Program-made: the position numbers and the translations under genes
Shown: positions 1 through 8,638 of the stretch, piece after piece
How the letters are laid out: the number at the start of each line of letters is the position of its first letter
How positions within the stretch are numbered: the stretch's first letter is position 1
The notes under the pieces: model-generated
The model's input: only the letters and a program-made list of their open reading frames with translations
What the model was told of the DNA's origin: nothing
Databases searched by the model: none
Assembly (NCBI RefSeq): GCF_000321415.2
Contig: NC_019902.2
Location: forward strand, 310,001 to 374,000
Direction: 5' to 3'
Source: Thioalkalivibrio nitratireducens DSM 14787
GTDB taxonomy: Bacteria > Pseudomonadota > Gammaproteobacteria > Ectothiorhodospirales > Ectothiorhodospiraceae
Length of the DNA stretch: 64,000 nucleotides

Positions 1-207
1 CTCTTCAACACGCTGGTGCCGGCCGTAGTGAAGGATCATTACACCGCAGGATTCTCGAAGGTCCTGAGGCCCCGGTCCCATCTGCATGTTTCGGCGATGG
101 CGACATCCAGCAACAGCGTCCGGGATCCAAACCCGCTCTCGGACCAAACGATCCGGATTCAGATGCGGCAGTACGCCCTGGAAGTCGGTTATAGCTACCG
201 CTTCTGA
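1..207 (+). CDS. C-terminal end of an outer-membrane beta-barrel protein (OmpP1/FadL-like), partial
   Basis: The reading frame is open from the first base and stops at 205-207, so only the last 68 residues are in the window. The fragment has alternating hydrophobic and polar residues and ends in GYSYRF, an aromatic C-terminal signature used by the BAM complex to recognise outer-membrane barrels. The stretch PAVVKDHYTAGFS resembles the late strands of the OmpP1/FadL/TodX family of hydrophobic-compound channels. The FadL assignment rests on memory of the family pattern and is moderate; the outer-membrane barrel assignment is firmer. About 230 bases without a gene follow. Confidence 0.55.
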   Translation, partial: LFNTLVPAVVKDHYTAGFSKVLRPRSHLHVSAMATSSNSVRDPNPLSDQTIRIQMRQYALEVGYSYRF

Positions 208-436
208 AGCGGCTTGGGCTGCTCGCCGAATCAGGCTGGTGCGGGTCGGGTCTATCCCCTGATGGCACCGGAATGGGAATCTATGCGTCCACTGACAGCA
301 GGGATACCTGATCCCGGCATGGGCTCTGAATGTTTCCCTGCGCAGGATGTCCACAACCGTAGCTGGGACGCGAGACCGGCCTGTGCGAGCGCCGGCCCCC
401 CCACGCCCACCTGCGCGTGTGGCCTATGTTGAGAAG

Positions 437-679
437 ATGACAGAAACACAGAAACATGGAGCGGAAATTGTGGCTGACAACGCCAATGGAACCGAAGAGG
501 ACCCAACGCCACCGCGCGTTCGGTGCAGGGAATGCCTGAAGGAGATTCCGTCGTCCGAGGCCGAACAGCCCGAGGCGGAAGAGTACGCGCTTTATTTCTG
601 CGGCCTCGAGTGCTTCCAGAAGTGGCATGAACGCGCCGAGAAAGAGATTGCGCGGCGTGAAGGCGACAACCAGGACTGA
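437..679 (+). CDS. DUF3330 domain protein (small cysteine-containing protein)
   Basis: An 80-residue protein. The core has the pattern CRECLKEIPSSEA followed by YFCGLECFQKW, four cysteines in two CxxC/CxxxC-like pairs, which matches my memory of the DUF3330 family. The spacing suggests a small metal-binding or redox module; no enzymatic role is known. The frame is open further upstream to 347, but that extension is proline/arginine-rich and atypical, so the ATG at 437 is preferred. The C-terminus is charged (EKEIARREGDNQD). It lies just upstream of the aconitase gene with a 47-base gap, so co-transcription is possible. Confidence 0.7.
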   Translation: MTETQKHGAEIVADNANGTEEDPTPPRVRCRECLKEIPSSEAEQPEAEEYALYFCGLECFQKWHERAEKEIARREGDNQD

Positions 680-726
680 TCCACGCTGACCTGCTGAGAG
701 GCCAATCAAACCGCACGGAGTCTGTC

Positions 727-2661
727 ATGCGTCGATTGAACCTGACCCGCAAGCTTTTCGAATCGCACCGGGTTTCCGGCAGCATGGAGGCGGGCGAGGA
801 ACTGGCCCTGAAAGTCGACCATACGCTGACCCAGGATGCCACGGGAACGCTGGTCATGCTCGCCTTCGAGGCGATGGAGATCGACCGGGTGCGAACCGAA
901 TTGTCGGCCCAGTACGTCGACCACAACCTGATCCAGCAGGATTTTCGCAATCCCGATGATCACCTGTTTCTGCAAAGCGCGTGCCGCAAGTTCGGCCTGT
1001 GGTTCAGCCCGGCCGGCAACGGCGTCAGCCATCCGCTGCACCAGGAGCGCTTCGGCATCCCAGGCAAGACGCTGGTCGGCTCGGACAGCCACACCCCGGC
1101 GGCCGGGGCGCTGGGCATGCTCGCCTTCGGGGCGGGCGGCCTCGAAGTCGCACTGGCCATGGCCGGCCGCCCGCTGTTCCTGAAGATGCCCCTCGTGGTC
1201 GGTGTGCGCCTGACCGGCCGGCTGCCCGACTGGGTCAGCGCCAAGGACGTGGTACTGGAAATGCTGCGGCGTTACGACGTCAAGGGCGGGGCGAACCGGA
1301 TCTTCGAATACCATGGCCCCGGACTCGACGGCCTGTCCGCGATGGACCGGCACGTCATTGCCAACATGGGCACCGAAATGGGTGCGACCACCAGCGTGTT
1401 TCCCTCCGACGGCGAGGTGAGGCGGTTCCTGGCCAGCCAGCAGCGCGAGGGCGACTGGGTCGAACTGCTGGCCGACGAGGATGCCGACTACGACGAGCAC
1501 GTGGAACTGGACCTCTCGTCGCTCGAGCCCCTGATCGCCTTGCCCGGCAGCCCCGGCAATGTCAGGCCCGTGCGCGAGGTGGCCGGCGAGCCGGTGTACC
1601 AGGCGTATGTCGGGTCCTCGGCTAACCCGGGCCTGCGTGACTTCGCCGTGCCCGCGATGATGGTCGAGGGGCGCCACGTACATCCGGGGGTATCGTTCGA
1701 CATCAACCCGACCTCGCGCCAGATGCTGGAAAGTCTCACCCTGGAAAGCTACCTGGGCCGGCTGATCCGGGCCGGCGCCCGAATCCACCAGGCCGGCTGC
1801 AACGGCTGCATCGGCATGGGCCAGGCGCCGGCGACCGACCGCAACAGCCTGCGCACGGTACCGCGCAATTTCCCCGGCCGCTCCGGCACCCGTGAAGACC
1901 GGGTCTTCCTGTGCAGCCCGGAGACCGCCACCGCCGCGGCGCTGACCGGAAAGATCACCGACCCGCGTGAACTGGGCATGGACTATCCTCGATTCGGCGA
2001 GCCGCAAGCGCCGAAGATCAATCGCGAGATGTTCGTCGCGCCCGCCGACGAGGCCGGCGACATCGAACTGACCAAGGGGCCGAACATCAAGACGCTGCCA
2101 GACCTCGAGCCGATTGCCCGGGATTTCCGTGCACCGGTGCTGATCAAGCTCGGAGACAACGTTTCGACCGACGACATCCTGCCGGCGGGGAGCGAGATCC
2201 TGCCCCTGCGCAGCAACATCCCGGCGATCTCCGACTACGTGTTCAGGAATGTCGGGCGGGAGTTCAGCGATCGGGCCGGCGATCTGGACGCCTTCGTGAT
2301 CGTGGCCGGCAAGAACTACGGCCAGGGCTCCAGCCGGGAACATGCTGCCCTGGCTCCCCGCTTCCTTGGCCTGCGGCTGGTGTGTGCGCAGTCCTATGGC
2401 CGCATCCACTGGCAGAATCTGGTCAATTTCGGCGTCATCCCGCTGAGCTTCGCCGACCCGGACGACTACGCGTCGATCGAGGAAGGCGACGAACTGGCGA
2501 TCGACGATCCCGTCGGGGCGCTGGAAGCGGGCGGCCAGGTGGACGTTCACAACAAGACACGGAAACGGACCTATACCCTGCAGCACGAACTGTCGCAACG
2601 CCAGATCGACGTGATCCGCGCCGGCAGCCTGATCAACCGGCTCCGCGAGGAAGACCGCTGA
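727..2661 (+). CDS. Aconitate hydratase, Aquifex-type (acon_putative subfamily)
   Basis: A 644-residue aconitase of the short subfamily, which is shorter than AcnA (about 890) and closest to the type first defined in Aquifex. It would interconvert citrate and isocitrate in the TCA cycle. Visible features are the GSDSHTPAAGALG substrate loop near residue 120, CNGCIGMGQAP with C358 and C361 as two of the three usual [4Fe-4S] ligands, and the swivel domain with GDNVSTDDILPAG and NYGQGSSREHAALAPR. The first cluster ligand is normally the Cys of GSCTNS. Here the equivalent stretch reads GSSANPG (S297-S298), so the usual cysteine is absent. DUF3330 lies upstream and a decayed conjugative element downstream. 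Confidence 0.9.
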   Translation: MRRLNLTRKLFESHRVSGSMEAGEELALKVDHTLTQDATGTLVMLAFEAMEIDRVRTELSAQYVDHNLIQQDFRNPDDHLFLQSACRKFGLWFSPAGNGVSHPLHQERFGIPGKTLVGSDSHTPAAGALGMLAFGAGGLEVALAMAGRPLFLKMPLVVGVRLTGRLPDWVSAKDVVLEMLRRYDVKGGANRIFEYHGPGLDGLSAMDRHVIANMGTEMGATTSVFPSDGEVRRFLASQQREGDWVELLADEDADYDEHVELDLSSLEPLIALPGSPGNVRPVREVAGEPVYQAYVGSSANPGLRDFAVPAMMVEGRHVHPGVSFDINPTSRQMLESLTLESYLGRLIRAGARIHQAGCNGCIGMGQAPATDRNSLRTVPRNFPGRSGTREDRVFLCSPETATAAALTGKITDPRELGMDYPRFGEPQAPKINREMFVAPADEAGDIELTKGPNIKTLPDLEPIARDFRAPVLIKLGDNVSTDDILPAGSEILPLRSNIPAISDYVFRNVGREFSDRAGDLDAFVIVAGKNYGQGSSREHAALAPRFLGLRLVCAQSYGRIHWQNLVNFGVIPLSFADPDDYASIEEGDELAIDDPVGALEAGGQVDVHNKTRKRTYTLQHELSQRQIDVIRAGSLINRLREEDR

Positions 2662-2928
2662 CGCCAGCCGGGACCGGCCTCACGGCTACGGCCCGTCGCG
2701 CATCCAGCCCGCCCGGCCCGGCTCGGCCTTGCGAAAGAACGCGGTGCGTGACCGAGTCCTTCCGCTACCGGCGGCTCTAGCAGGCTGTCGGACTTGGGCT
2801 GCTCCTACTGCGCCGGCGGGAGGGGCGGTGCATTTTCCCTGATTCCTCGTTCCGTACATGGCACCGGCGGGGCCGGCTGCGCAGACCGGCACGATCCCCC
2901 GGATGGATGTCGCGCCCCGCCCGCCGGT

Positions 2929-3283
2929 GTGTTCGATTTGCGCACTCGGCTGCCGATCACCAGCCCCGGCCTGCAACCGGGTCGCCTGACCCGGGATGCG
3001 CCCCCACAAGGTCAAGGAGCGTCGGCAGTACCTGTCTTGACCGTTGTGCCTCGTGGGCAGCGGTTTCCGGTCGCTGCATTGGCTCGGCACGCATGGCGCG
3101 ACCCTGCGCGCGATCGGCGCGACGTGTCTGGCGGTCGCGGTGCCCGACACCGGTGCCTGAGAGCAGCTCGTGACGGCGAGGCAGGGGCTGCCCATCGTGC
3201 CGGTCCCAGGGGGGGGGCTGGCCGAGACACTCGGGCATGCGGTGTATCCGGTCCTGATGGCCCGCGAAGGGTTCGAGCAGTAG
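2929..3283 (+). pseudogene. Remnant of an ICE protein of the PFL_4695 (TIGR03765-like) family
   Basis: Joining frames gives a recognisable conjugative-element protein. The pieces are VFDLRTRLPITSPGLQPGRL from 2929, then CLVGSGFRSLHWL, LRAIGATCLAVAVPD, an in-frame stop, LPIVPVPGGGLAETLGH and YPVLMAREGFEQ ending at the stop 3281-3283. The order and motifs follow the integrating-conjugative-element PFL_4695 family (signature like AVGLAVNV ... LPVVPVSGDDLARRLGLRHYPVL). At least one frameshift near 3045 and one internal stop show that it is dead. The family match is from recall of the pattern and was not searched. Location directly before a TraD-like remnant agrees with the order in PFGI-1/ICEclc-type elements. 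Confidence 0.7.
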
Positions 3284-3285
3284 CC

Positions 3286-3577
3286 GTGCAGCGGCATCCG
3301 GTCGAAGCTTTGCTGCGCCCGCCCGTGGAGTGGTGGTCCGCGTTCGTCGCCGGCACCTCCGCCGTGGTCGCGGTGGTGGCGCCGTGGGCCCTGACGATGA
3401 CGTCCTCTGTGGGCATGGCTTGCCGCCGCTGCGCTGATGACCTTCGCCCTGTGGCGCGTCGTACAGGGGGTTCGGGTCGTGCGCGACCAGCGCAACGCGG
3501 TGCGCTTCCGGCAGCTCGATGGCATCGCGAAACGCCTCACCAGCCTGGAAAAGGCACTTCAGGAACGGGATCCGTGA
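3286..3577 (+). pseudogene. Remnant of an ICE TraD-type conjugative coupling protein (N-terminal part)
   Basis: A GTG at 3286 opens a frame with HPVEALLRPPVEWWSAFVAG and VVAPWALTMTSSVGMA. A +1 shift near 3420 then continues as AAAALMTFALWRVVQGVRVVRDQRN. This is the two-transmembrane N-terminus of the SXT/TOL or PFGI-1 class TraD coupling ATPase. The rest, including the Walker motifs, is missing; the frame closes at 3575-3577 after a short lysine/leucine-rich tail of unclear origin. It follows the PFL_4695-like remnant by two bases, matching the conserved gene order of these elements. Together the two scraps mark an old conjugative-element insertion after the aconitase gene. Confidence 0.65.
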
Positions 3578-3839
3578 CCTTGCCGCTGCTCGGGTCCTGT
3601 CCAGTTCGGTCCGCACCGCAGCGGTATGCCGGCCCTTTCTGCATCGCATACAGCTGCCAGAATAGCGCCCGGCAAGCGGGCGTTCACGCCTCGATCTGAT
3701 TCGTGGATATTCCTCAGGATCCTTATGGCCAGCATGCGCACGTCGTCGGCAATCACGCCGAATCCCGCTCGTGTTCGCCCGCGGCCGAGTGAGTCTTTCG
3801 CCGTAGCTGGGGCCCCGCCCATCGGGCGACGCCCCTGGG

Positions 3840-5054
3840 TCAGGAGGCCTTGCCTGTAGCGGCGCAGACATTCTTGCCTAGCTCCAGCTCGCTGGCCTGG
3901 GCCTCGTCCGGCTGGTCCAGGCCAGCGTTCGCCCGCTTGATGTCGAAGTAGGCGTCCGGGAGTTCAGGGAGGTTCTCCAGAATGTAGCGGTTGAAGGCTT
4001 CCTCGCCGTCCGCCACCTTGGCCAATCCCGGATTCCGCGTCTTCAGCCCACCCAGGTTCGCCTGGTAGCGCCCCTCCGGGTCGGCCACGGTGATATCGCT
4101 GAAATGCCCCGGCAAGACGACGATGTCGTCGTCAAGTTGCATCAGCTCAAGCAGCGAAAGGTACAGCAGCGGCGTCCAGGTCTCCGCCTTGCCGCCCAGG
4201 TCGGGACGCGCGATCGATTCCAGGAACAGGCTGTCACCGGTCAGCAGATAGCGCTTCTCGACCAGGAACGCGACCATGCCCAGGGTGTGCCCCGGGATGT
4301 GTAAAGCCTCGAACTCTGCCTGCCCGACATGGATGGTCTGCCCCGCATGCAGAAACTCGTAACTGATCTGCGCGGGCACCATATCCACCGGGTGAATGGC
4401 GTCATAGGGATGCAGGTGGTACGGAACCTGCCAGCGCTCGCCGAGCATCGGCCCGCCACTCAGGTGATCCGCATGCAGGTGGGTATCGAAAACGCCGATA
4501 ATGCTGGCGTCGTGTCCGGCCACCAGGTCGTGGTAGATGTCGATGTGACGGCCGGGATCGAAGATAGCGGCGCATTGGTCGCTGATCAGCACATGGCTGA
4601 TGCAGCCACGCGCCGGACGCACCACCTGATAGAGGCTGTAGCGCTCTTCCTCCGTTACGCGGCGCCAGTAGTAGAACCGACCCCACGCCTCCATGCCGCC
4701 TTCCAGGTTGACCGCCTCGAAATCCAGATTGCGCAGGGCCTCAGCCACGTAGCTCGAGGTATGTCCCTCGGGACAGACGGCGAGGATGGTGCGGTCCGCC
4801 GGCAGTTCGTCCATCAGGTGCGCGCGGATACCCCTGATCGCCGCCTCTGTCACGTCGTCGTCGTCGGCTTCGGCATCGAGATCGAGCAACTCGAAGTACG
4901 GAATGTTCTTCGTCGGGAGGGGGCTGGGCCCTTCCACCCGCCACTGCGCAAACTCGTCTGCATTGCGCAGGTCGAGGATGAACATCGGTTCGTTTTGAAG
5001 TAAGTGCTCCCAGGCCGAGGCCGGGGTCCAAGCAGTCTCGCGCTTCTTCAACAT
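3840..5054 (-). CDS. Rhodanese / metallo-beta-lactamase (persulfide dioxygenase-like) fusion
   Basis: A 404-residue soluble protein with two domains. Residues about 10-135 are a rhodanese domain (DLRNADEFAQWRVEGP; catalytic loop CPEGHTSS). Residues about 150-345 are a metallo-beta-lactamase fold with THLHADHLSGG, HIPGHTLG, TGDSLF and LPGHF, the metal ligands of ETHE1/glyoxalase-II type enzymes. It probably handles glutathione persulfide or another sulfane-sulfur carrier, joining sulfur transfer to persulfide oxidation. The well-known PRF fusions have the lactamase domain first; here the rhodanese comes first. The gene stands alone, with a long gene-poor stretch upstream. Catalytic assignment is by family; the substrate is inferred. 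Confidence 0.88.
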   Translation of the reverse strand: MLKKRETAWTPASAWEHLLQNEPMFILDLRNADEFAQWRVEGPSPLPTKNIPYFELLDLDAEADDDDVTEAAIRGIRAHLMDELPADRTILAVCPEGHTSSYVAEALRNLDFEAVNLEGGMEAWGRFYYWRRVTEEERYSLYQVVRPARGCISHVLISDQCAAIFDPGRHIDIYHDLVAGHDASIIGVFDTHLHADHLSGGPMLGERWQVPYHLHPYDAIHPVDMVPAQISYEFLHAGQTIHVGQAEFEALHIPGHTLGMVAFLVEKRYLLTGDSLFLESIARPDLGGKAETWTPLLYLSLLELMQLDDDIVVLPGHFSDITVADPEGRYQANLGGLKTRNPGLAKVADGEEAFNRYILENLPELPDAYFDIKRANAGLDQPDEAQASELELGKNVCAATGKAS

Positions 5055-5863
5055 GTCACGCCTCCCCCGTGGCTTCAGGTGGTGTCACCGTACGGTTACG
5101 GGTCCCACTTCCACGGTTTCGAAGTGAATGCAATGCAACAGCTATTCGGACTGGTTATGCTAACAACCCCAATGCGACGGAAAATAAATGCTCCGACCTT
5201 GCATGGTTTCTTAATCGTATCGATTGTGCCGGCTCCCGCGTGCGCTGGTACCCGTTGCGCGTTTGACACATCTAGGTTGCCATGCAGGACCGATGGATTG
5301 TCGCGCCGCACCATTGCCCCCCACGCAGGGATACCCAGGATTGGCGTCGGAGCCGCCGGCGTTCCTGCCTGTGAGCTTCGTGACTGCCACCACCGGATCC
5401 GGACGCACCGCAAAGAAAGACCTGATTATCACGGAAGCTCCGCCGAGGTCCCCTTCGCGCGCAAGGCGCGCTCCTACGGGTTCTTGCCCTTGTGGGCTTC
5501 ATGGATCGCATCGCAATCCATGAAGCCTTCGGGATCGGCCAATATCTGCGCCAACAACAGGAACTTGCGGCACAGATAGTTGCGATGCGGTCCATATCAG
5601 GAGCCTGCCTTGCAGGCGAAGATCTTGTCGGTTTCGCTGCGGTCAATGCGATTCTCCTAGCCTGCGGAGGATTCGTGATAATCAGGACGAAAGATGCGCA
5701 CGGTGCGGCCCACACCGATCGACGACCACGGACCGGGGCGTCAAGTCTTATGTTCCGATATCGGGTGTTCCAGGGCACGGACCGCACGGGCCCACCGTGA
5801 CCTACTCGCCCTCATCCCAACTCACGGGTGCACGAGAACCCCTCCCGTGACGCCACGGTCGCG
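5055..5863. other. Gene-poor stretch with no convincing gene
   Basis: No frame on either strand looks like a functional gene. The first 150 bases (5100-5220) are comparatively AT-rich and probably hold the promoter of the minus-strand rhodanese/lactamase gene. Bases about 5490-5600, read on the minus strand with one frame change, give a decayed peptide (MDRIATICAASS, then LLAQILADPEGFMD) that recurs in related form near 62.85-62.92 kb. Confidence 0.5.
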
Positions 5864-6866
5864 TCAACGATCGATCCCGCATTCGTCGTCCAGCCTCGCG
5901 CCCTTCCTCTCATCGACGGGAAGCGTGAGCCTCCCCTCGGCCGGGGGATCCGTTTCCAGGGCATGGACGGCCCACAGGCTGAGCGCTGGACCGCGATACC
6001 CTTTGGGTGGCGCCAGGGTGACCGGGGCATGGCACACGCTCAAGGTGGTGAGGCGCGCCTTGCGCCCCCCTTTGCCGGGCGTCTTCAGGGTCTGCTCGGC
6101 CACCACCGGCTGTGCCTCGAGGTGTCCCCACAGCAGCGGGGCGTCCTCGCCCACGACCACCCGGCGTTGCCGGCTGCGGTTGGCCCGGACCAGAAAGTCC
6201 GCGGCGTGCGGATGCTGGCGGCCGCGCGCGAACAGCTCCAAGATGTCGGCCTCGCGGTCGGCGACACTGACCACCCGGGTGCCGGGGATCAGCGCCTGGA
6301 TCCGGCTGGCCTGGGTGTGACTGGTCAGCCAGCGCAGGGCCTCGGTCCCCTCGATGCCCTCGCCACGCGGGGACTTGGTGCCGGCGGCGGTGTCTTCCCG
6401 GGCCCAGCGCTCGGCATCGAGGATGCCGAGCACCCGGCCCTCGGGGGTGAAGGCCAGGGTGTCATGCAGCTTCAGGCCCTGGGCGCCATCGGCACGGGTG
6501 TTGATCGGCCCCAGACCCTCGGTGCGGCGATGCGTGCTGTAGTTCAGGCTGGTGGTGTCCTGCGCCGCCAGCACGAGCTACCTCCCCCCCTAACCTGTGG
6601 ATCCGGAAACCCTCTGACACGGCCCGGGCCTGCGCCTGACAGGGCAGCGCCCGCGCTGCCGCCAGTTCGATCCGCCCTTCCCGATCCAGGGGCAGCAGCA
6701 CCTTGCGCGCATCCATCTCGCGCAACTGCCCCGAGGTACTGCGTCAGCCCAGCCACTTGCACAGGCGCCACGACAACCCCACGCGGGTGATGCCCAGCTC
6801 CTCCTGGAGGCCGGCACCGATGCGCGCGATCCATTCCGCGCCGAAGGTGTGGCCGAAGAGCTTCAT
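5864..6866 (-). pseudogene. Truncated, frameshifted IS4-family transposase
   Basis: Read from an ATG at 6866, the N-terminus (FGAEWIARIGAGLQEELGI, then REMDARKVLLPLDREGRIEL) is a DNA-binding helper domain interrupted by a TGA near 6746. A frame change near 6575 leads into the catalytic core: QDTTSLNYSTHRRTEGLGP, GLKLHDTLAFTPEGRVLG, and VSVADREADILELF, which carries an acidic catalytic residue. The protein ends early at 5864, so the C-terminal third with the YREK/glutamate region is missing. It is therefore inactive. Its 5' side probably has an inverted repeat around 6893-6919 (rightmost bases ctgactatctgac, read on the minus strand), which touches the broken NAD(P)-binding gene. Confidence 0.8.
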
Positions 6867-6916
6867 GGCGCCGTACGATAGCGCCAGAAACGGGCCGTGT
6901 TCAGTGCGTCAGATAG

Positions 6917-7039
6917 TCAGGCGAATTCGGCATGGCGTGCCACGAGCCGGACCTTCACTCCGTCGGCCAGCAACCGCGAGGCCAGCGCCCGTCCGACAAG
7001 GCCGGTGCCACCAAGCAGCGTCACGCGCCGAATGTTCAC
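6917..7039 (-). pseudogene. N-terminal fragment of an NAD(P)-binding epimerase/NDUFA9-like protein
   Basis: A GTG at 7039 opens a 40-residue frame, MNIRRVTLLGGTGLVGRAL followed by ASRLLADGVKVRLVARHA. This is the first beta-strand, the GxxGxxG nucleotide loop and the second strand of an extended short-chain dehydrogenase (NDUFA9/NmrA-like). The frame stops immediately where the IS4-type sequence begins, so the gene appears to have been cut by that insertion. It lies 120 bases downstream of the 3' end of the interrupted rhodanese gene, so the two were probably once neighbours in an operon. Confidence 0.6.
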
Positions 7040-7252
7040 GGTGCGCTCACCCGGTCACGCTGTTCGACGCCAATCGAGGATCGTCAACCCTCCGCCTATC
7101 GTGAGACGTTGCCGGCCGTGACCTCAAGCGCCGGAACCAGCGATGAGAAAACATGATGTCACGCGGCGATCTGCTGCTCGAACCAGTCCTTGATGCCGCC
7201 CTCATAGTCATGGACATTGGTGAAACCAGCTTCTTCGGGCTTCCTGGCTGCC

Positions 7253-7260
7253 GTCGGTGA
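7253..7260. repeat. Target-site duplication, left copy (GTCGGTGA)
   Basis: Eight bases, GTCGGTGA, directly outside the left inverted repeat. The same eight bases stand directly outside the right inverted repeat at 9611-9618. Eight base pairs is the duplication length typical of the IS66 family. Confidence 0.92.
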
Positions 7261-7282
7261 GTATGACTTTAGCTGCCTGAAA
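7261..7282 (+). repeat. Left terminal inverted repeat of the IS66/DruA element
   Basis: Twenty-two bases beginning GTATGACTTTAGCTGCC. They are the reverse complement of the right end except at the fifth base (G here, C in the reversed right end). Confidence 0.92.
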
Positions 7283-7310
7283 CGATCGGCGCAGGGGGAG
7301 GCGGTGTGTG

Positions 7311-8638
7311 TCAGGCGGCTTCGGCTGCGGGTGCCGGGCAGATAAACGCGAGGGGCTCGCCGACGATGGCTGCTTCGGTGAGCGTGCGCAGGAAGGCGAG
7401 CGGCTCGTGTCCGCGGAGTTCCGCCGTGCGGAACAGGGACAGCAGCAGTGCGTGAGTTTCGGCCCCGCTTCGGAGCGGTTCTGCTGGCAGACCTTGCGGG
7501 TCAGCACGGGCGTGCGCATCTCTTGCTCGCCGCGGAAGTTGGCCAGGCGTTTGATCAGGCGCGTGGCATCGGCATCCGCGAACCGGGTGGCGATCAGGTC
7601 GTTGAGGCGTTGGTGCAGGCGTCGTTTGCGGCGTTGGTAGACGCTCGGTTCCAGTTCGGGGCGGCGCAGCTTCAGCCGGATCGCATCCTGGAACAGGCGT
7701 TGGATGCGGCGTCGGGCGTCGCGCCAGGGGATCGAGGTATTGCGTTGATCGACCCGGCGCAGTTCGGCGAACAAGTGGAACAGGCAGCGTTGTTTGGCCC
7801 AGGTCTCGACCGCGTTGTAGGCGGCGTAGAAGTCACAGACCAGCAAACCGTCGAAGATTTCGCCCAGAACGGCCAAGACCACCGCGGCATTGCGCCGGCG
7901 TTCGATCCGGAAATAGGCCAGGTCTTCGGTGCAGAAGGCCCAGAGCCAGTGGGTGGTGCCGTTGACCCGCCAGCCGGTTTCGTCGGCGTGCAGAACACCG
8001 GCCTGGCGGATCGCCTGTTCCAGCTGCACCCCATAAGGCGCCAGTGTCTGGCCGAGCCGGATCCAGGACTGGGTGAGTCCGCCGGCACTGACGCGCAGCC
8101 CGAACAGCTGCTGGAGAATGGTGACCAAGTTGCCCACGCTGATGCCGAGACGGTAATGCAGCCAGGCGCTGTAGATGATGACATTCAGGCCGAGCGTCGC
8201 GCGCGGCAGCGCCGCAGTGACCGTGGGCGTGACGATCTTGCGGCAGTGACCACACCAGTGGCCGTGGACGGTGTGCGCATGGGTGTTGACGGTTCCCGGT
8301 TCCAGATCCTCGATGAGACGGGTATGGGAACGGATGGGGGTGCCGACGGGGTGGCCGCAGTCGGGACAGGTCTCGAGCCGGTGTTCCACCGGCGCGTCGA
8401 TGGTCTGCGGTACCGGCCGGCAAGCCCCGGGATGGCCCGCCTTGCGCCCGGGCTTGCGTCGGCGCCGTGGCGCCGCCGGCTTCTTGAAGGGTGCGACCGT
8501 CGCCGAGGGTTGCAGTGGGTCCGCGGCGGGGGCCGACTGTCGGTCCCACTGCTCGGCCTTGTGCGCGAGTTCGAGGATCTTGGCCACGGCCACCTCGCGC
8601 GGCCCGTCGAGCAGCGCACAGGCCTCCTCGCGGGTCAT
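7311..8638 (-). pseudogene. IS66-family transposase (TnpC-like), inactivated
   Basis: Starts at the ATG at 8638, overlapping the end of the DruA-like gene by four bases. It has an N-terminal helical part, a basic KPAAPRRRRKPGRKAGHPG linker, a zinc-binding region (CPDCGHPVG ... CGHCRK), and the DDE core with the first aspartate in HADETGWRV and the second in DFYAAYNAV. After ANFRGEQ the sequence jumps to MRTPVLTRKVC. About 20 residues that normally include the NNxAE catalytic glutamate are missing. A further frameshift lies near 7455, after which the usual C-terminus (LLLSLFRTAELRGHEPLAF ... ICPAPAAEAA) continues to the stop at 7311. Confidence 0.88.

Noticed and set aside
706-2598. A 630-codon open frame on the minus strand opposite the aconitase gene
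   Set aside because: It is the antisense shadow of a high-GC gene; its composition (repeated Gly/Ala/Arg/His) matches reverse codons and no family motif is seen.
2794-3699. A 301-codon plus-strand frame in the ICE-remnant region
   Set aside because: Only parts of it match conjugative-element proteins and the matches jump between frames, so it is not a single gene.
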